The position numbers and the translations under genes were made by a program. This document shows positions 62,515 to 64,000 of a stretch of 64,000 bases of DNA, one piece after another. Source of the stretch: Prorocentrum cordatum (lineage: Eukaryota; Sar; Dinophyceae; Prorocentrales; Prorocentraceae); contig CAUYUJ010012603.1 in the NCBI GenBank assembly GCA_963575745.1, positions 363,786-427,785 of the forward strand. The letters run 5' to 3'. The notes beneath the pieces are model-generated. The model was given only the letters and a program-made list of their open reading frames with translations. It was not told the DNA's origin and did not search any database. Positions within the stretch are counted from its first letter, which is position 1; each line of letters opens with the position of its first letter.

Positions 62515-64000
62515 TTAGCCTAGCTTCACCTGGCGCACGAGCTTACCCCTGGGAGCACGGCCTGCTTTGTTGTTAAAGCCTGCGGCGCGGAAGATTCGAT
62601 ACAGAGCCTGCTCTACTGCGATCACTTTCCCGTGTCCGAGCTGGGCGAACTCGAGCGGACTCCGAATGACTCGAACCTCTGCCCTGCGCTTGTCTCCCTC
62701 TTCCGCGCCCTTGTCCTCTAGAACCTTCCACTGACTCTCCTGCTCCTCGTAAGCGTTGGGCCCTGCCTGGCTGGGGTCTGGCAGCGTGATATAGCCCAGG
62801 ACCTTGACCGTAATCCTCGAGATGCTGCTGTCTGCCGTCGAGCTGGTTCCGCACTCCTTGATCCACGTGCTGGCCTGCTCCTGATCTCCATTCATCATCA
62901 TCAACAGAAGCCTCCGAGGGATGTCTACCAACTCCTTCACCGAGTCCTGGGCCTTGCCTGGCTTGTCGAGCCAACTGTTGAAAGCGCTGAGAAGTGCGGC
63001 AAAATTCTGCAATTCGGGCGGACCGAGCCCGTGTGTATTGTTCTTGCCCTCGACCTTCTTCTGGTACTCCTGGTAGGTCTGCTTCAGCGTGTCCACGAAC
63101 AGGTCGTCGCTCGGCCCGTGCACCACCAGGCCCGCTCCGAACTCCAGCGCGCGCACCCGCGATTCCAGCTGTCGAAGCAGGCGAGCGTTCACGTGGGAGT
63201 CCTCGACGCCCTTGCCCGAGCCCGTGCGCGCCTTGTTGCTGTCTCCCTCTGCGTTGGCCTCCGTTGCGACCCGCTTGAGAGCGCTCGGCATGAGCCACTG
63301 GACCTCCATGGAGCAACTCGAGATCTTCCAACAAGCCAGGCAGCTCGAAATCCAAACAATGATCCGCCAGGTGCTCCTGCAGATGCTCGGACAAAATGTG
63401 TCTACGGAGCTCATCATTGTCGGCCCCTTCGAAGTCATCGCAGGCTGGGCAAGCGTAGGACGAGGGCTGAATGATCTGTCCGTCTGTGCGCCCTCGGTCT
63501 ACACAGCATAGGCCAGTGCTGAGGCCCTTGTGCATGTGTCTTTTTGCATAGTCAATCGAAGAGAAATTCGAGCCACAGATCACGCACTGACTGGATACAC
63601 AGCAGAGTCTCCCAAGAAGTTGCTTTCCGTGAGTGCCTCCCTTGGTTCTCAGATAGTGGGCCGCCGACTGCTTTTTTGTCATGAAGCGTTCAGTGCAGGG
63701 CTCTCCATCGGCTCGAAGGGCCTTGCATTGGTGGGGTCCTCCACTCTCGATCTCCTCCTGCCTCCTCTCGTGCTGTGCGATGTTGAGGAAATAGTGCGAC
63801 ACGACCCCTTCCCACATCCAATTGAACGAACTCCTCCGTCCCCTCGAATAATATCCCCTCCAACCCATAGATCTCCATCAACCTCGCCCCGTCATCGAAG
63901 AGTTCGATCGCTCGTATGTCGTCGCAGAACTGTTCGCACCACGGGTTCGCCTTCGCGTCGTTGCTCAGATACTTTTCGAGCTCGGTCAAACCCTCGCCCC
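62515..64000 (-). pseudogene. C-terminal zinc-finger part of a probable LINE polyprotein, truncated by the window edge
   Basis: Read on minus from the right edge: LSNDAKANPWCEQFCDDIRA then EIYGLEGILFEG; frameshift near 63840; SSFNWMWEGVVSHYFLN; then three zinc-binding clusters: HQCKALRADGEPC...H...H, SQCVICGSNFSSIDYAKRHM and YACPACDDFEGADNDELRRH; second frameshift near 63310; then ARLLRQLESRVRALE, a helical region, and a conserved-looking tail to the stop at 62515. This arrangement (a D/W-rich linker, then C2H2 clusters with G-THG and TGLC) resembles the C-terminus of dinoflagellate non-LTR retrotransposons downstream of RT. RT itself would lie beyond 64000. A cellular zinc-finger gene is the main alternative. 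Confidence 0.5.

Overview
This window looks like nuclear DNA of a dinoflagellate. Three things in the sequence say so. First, relics of the dinoflagellate trans-spliced leader (DinoSL) occur at 17514-17534 (one mismatch), 42532-42555 and, more decayed, 20811-20832. Two of them sit 48 and 64 nt upstream of protein-coding stretches. Second, the protein families are ones common in dinoflagellate genomes: a Helitron-type replication initiator, non-LTR retrotransposon remnants, a possible ISXO2-like transposase and a TIR-like membrane protein. Third, the DNA is GC-rich and mostly dispersed repeats, minisatellites and microsatellites. The species cannot be fixed from the sequence alone. Most open frames here are shadows of simple repeats and are not annotated.

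Layout. 1-1.1 kb: CTTGGGGCC-type repeat. 1.2-7.0 kb (minus): a large Helitron-like gene that starts with a complete-looking ubiquitin-specific protease (USP) domain, runs through zinc-binding segments into an HUH/two-tyrosine replication initiator, and is interrupted by two frameshifts; no helicase follows. 7.3-8.3 kb (minus): a hydrophobic exon-like frame. 8.5-13.7 kb: repeats, no convincing gene. 13.7-15.5 kb: element filled with a 90-bp tandem repeat. 15.8-17.5 kb (minus): intact intronless 567-aa TIR-like membrane protein with a DinoSL relic in front, i.e. a retroposed mRNA copy. 19.4-23.6 kb: a frameshifted, SL-tagged gene (possible ISXO2-like transposase), a 0.9-kb CTA tract, a 344-bp tandem duplication and a large hairpin, bracketed by inverted poly-G/CATA blocks. 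23.5-26.4 kb: ATAC microsatellite and a direct duplication. 26.5-37.6 kb: five MITEs, palindromic elements, and a 3.4-kb foldback element whose arms are arrays of one ~95-bp repeat in opposite orientations. 36.4 kb: probable DHHC palmitoyltransferase exon. 38-44 kb: more palindromes, two exon-like membrane frames, an SL relic and a dead reverse-transcriptase remnant. 44-62 kb: microsatellites (CTC, CAT, GAT, TTA, GTC), dispersed repeats and a ~109-bp minisatellite of about 17 units. 62.5-64 kb (minus): broken zinc-finger C-terminal part of a probable LINE polyprotein, running off the right edge.

There is no host pathway here. The window is mainly a record of transposition: rolling-circle elements, LINEs, cut-and-paste MITEs, foldback elements and mRNA retroposition. 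The most notable items are the USP-HUH fusion, the SL-tagged TIR-like retrogene and the new-looking repeat families. Frameshifts lie in several transposon genes, so decay and assembly error both have to be considered.
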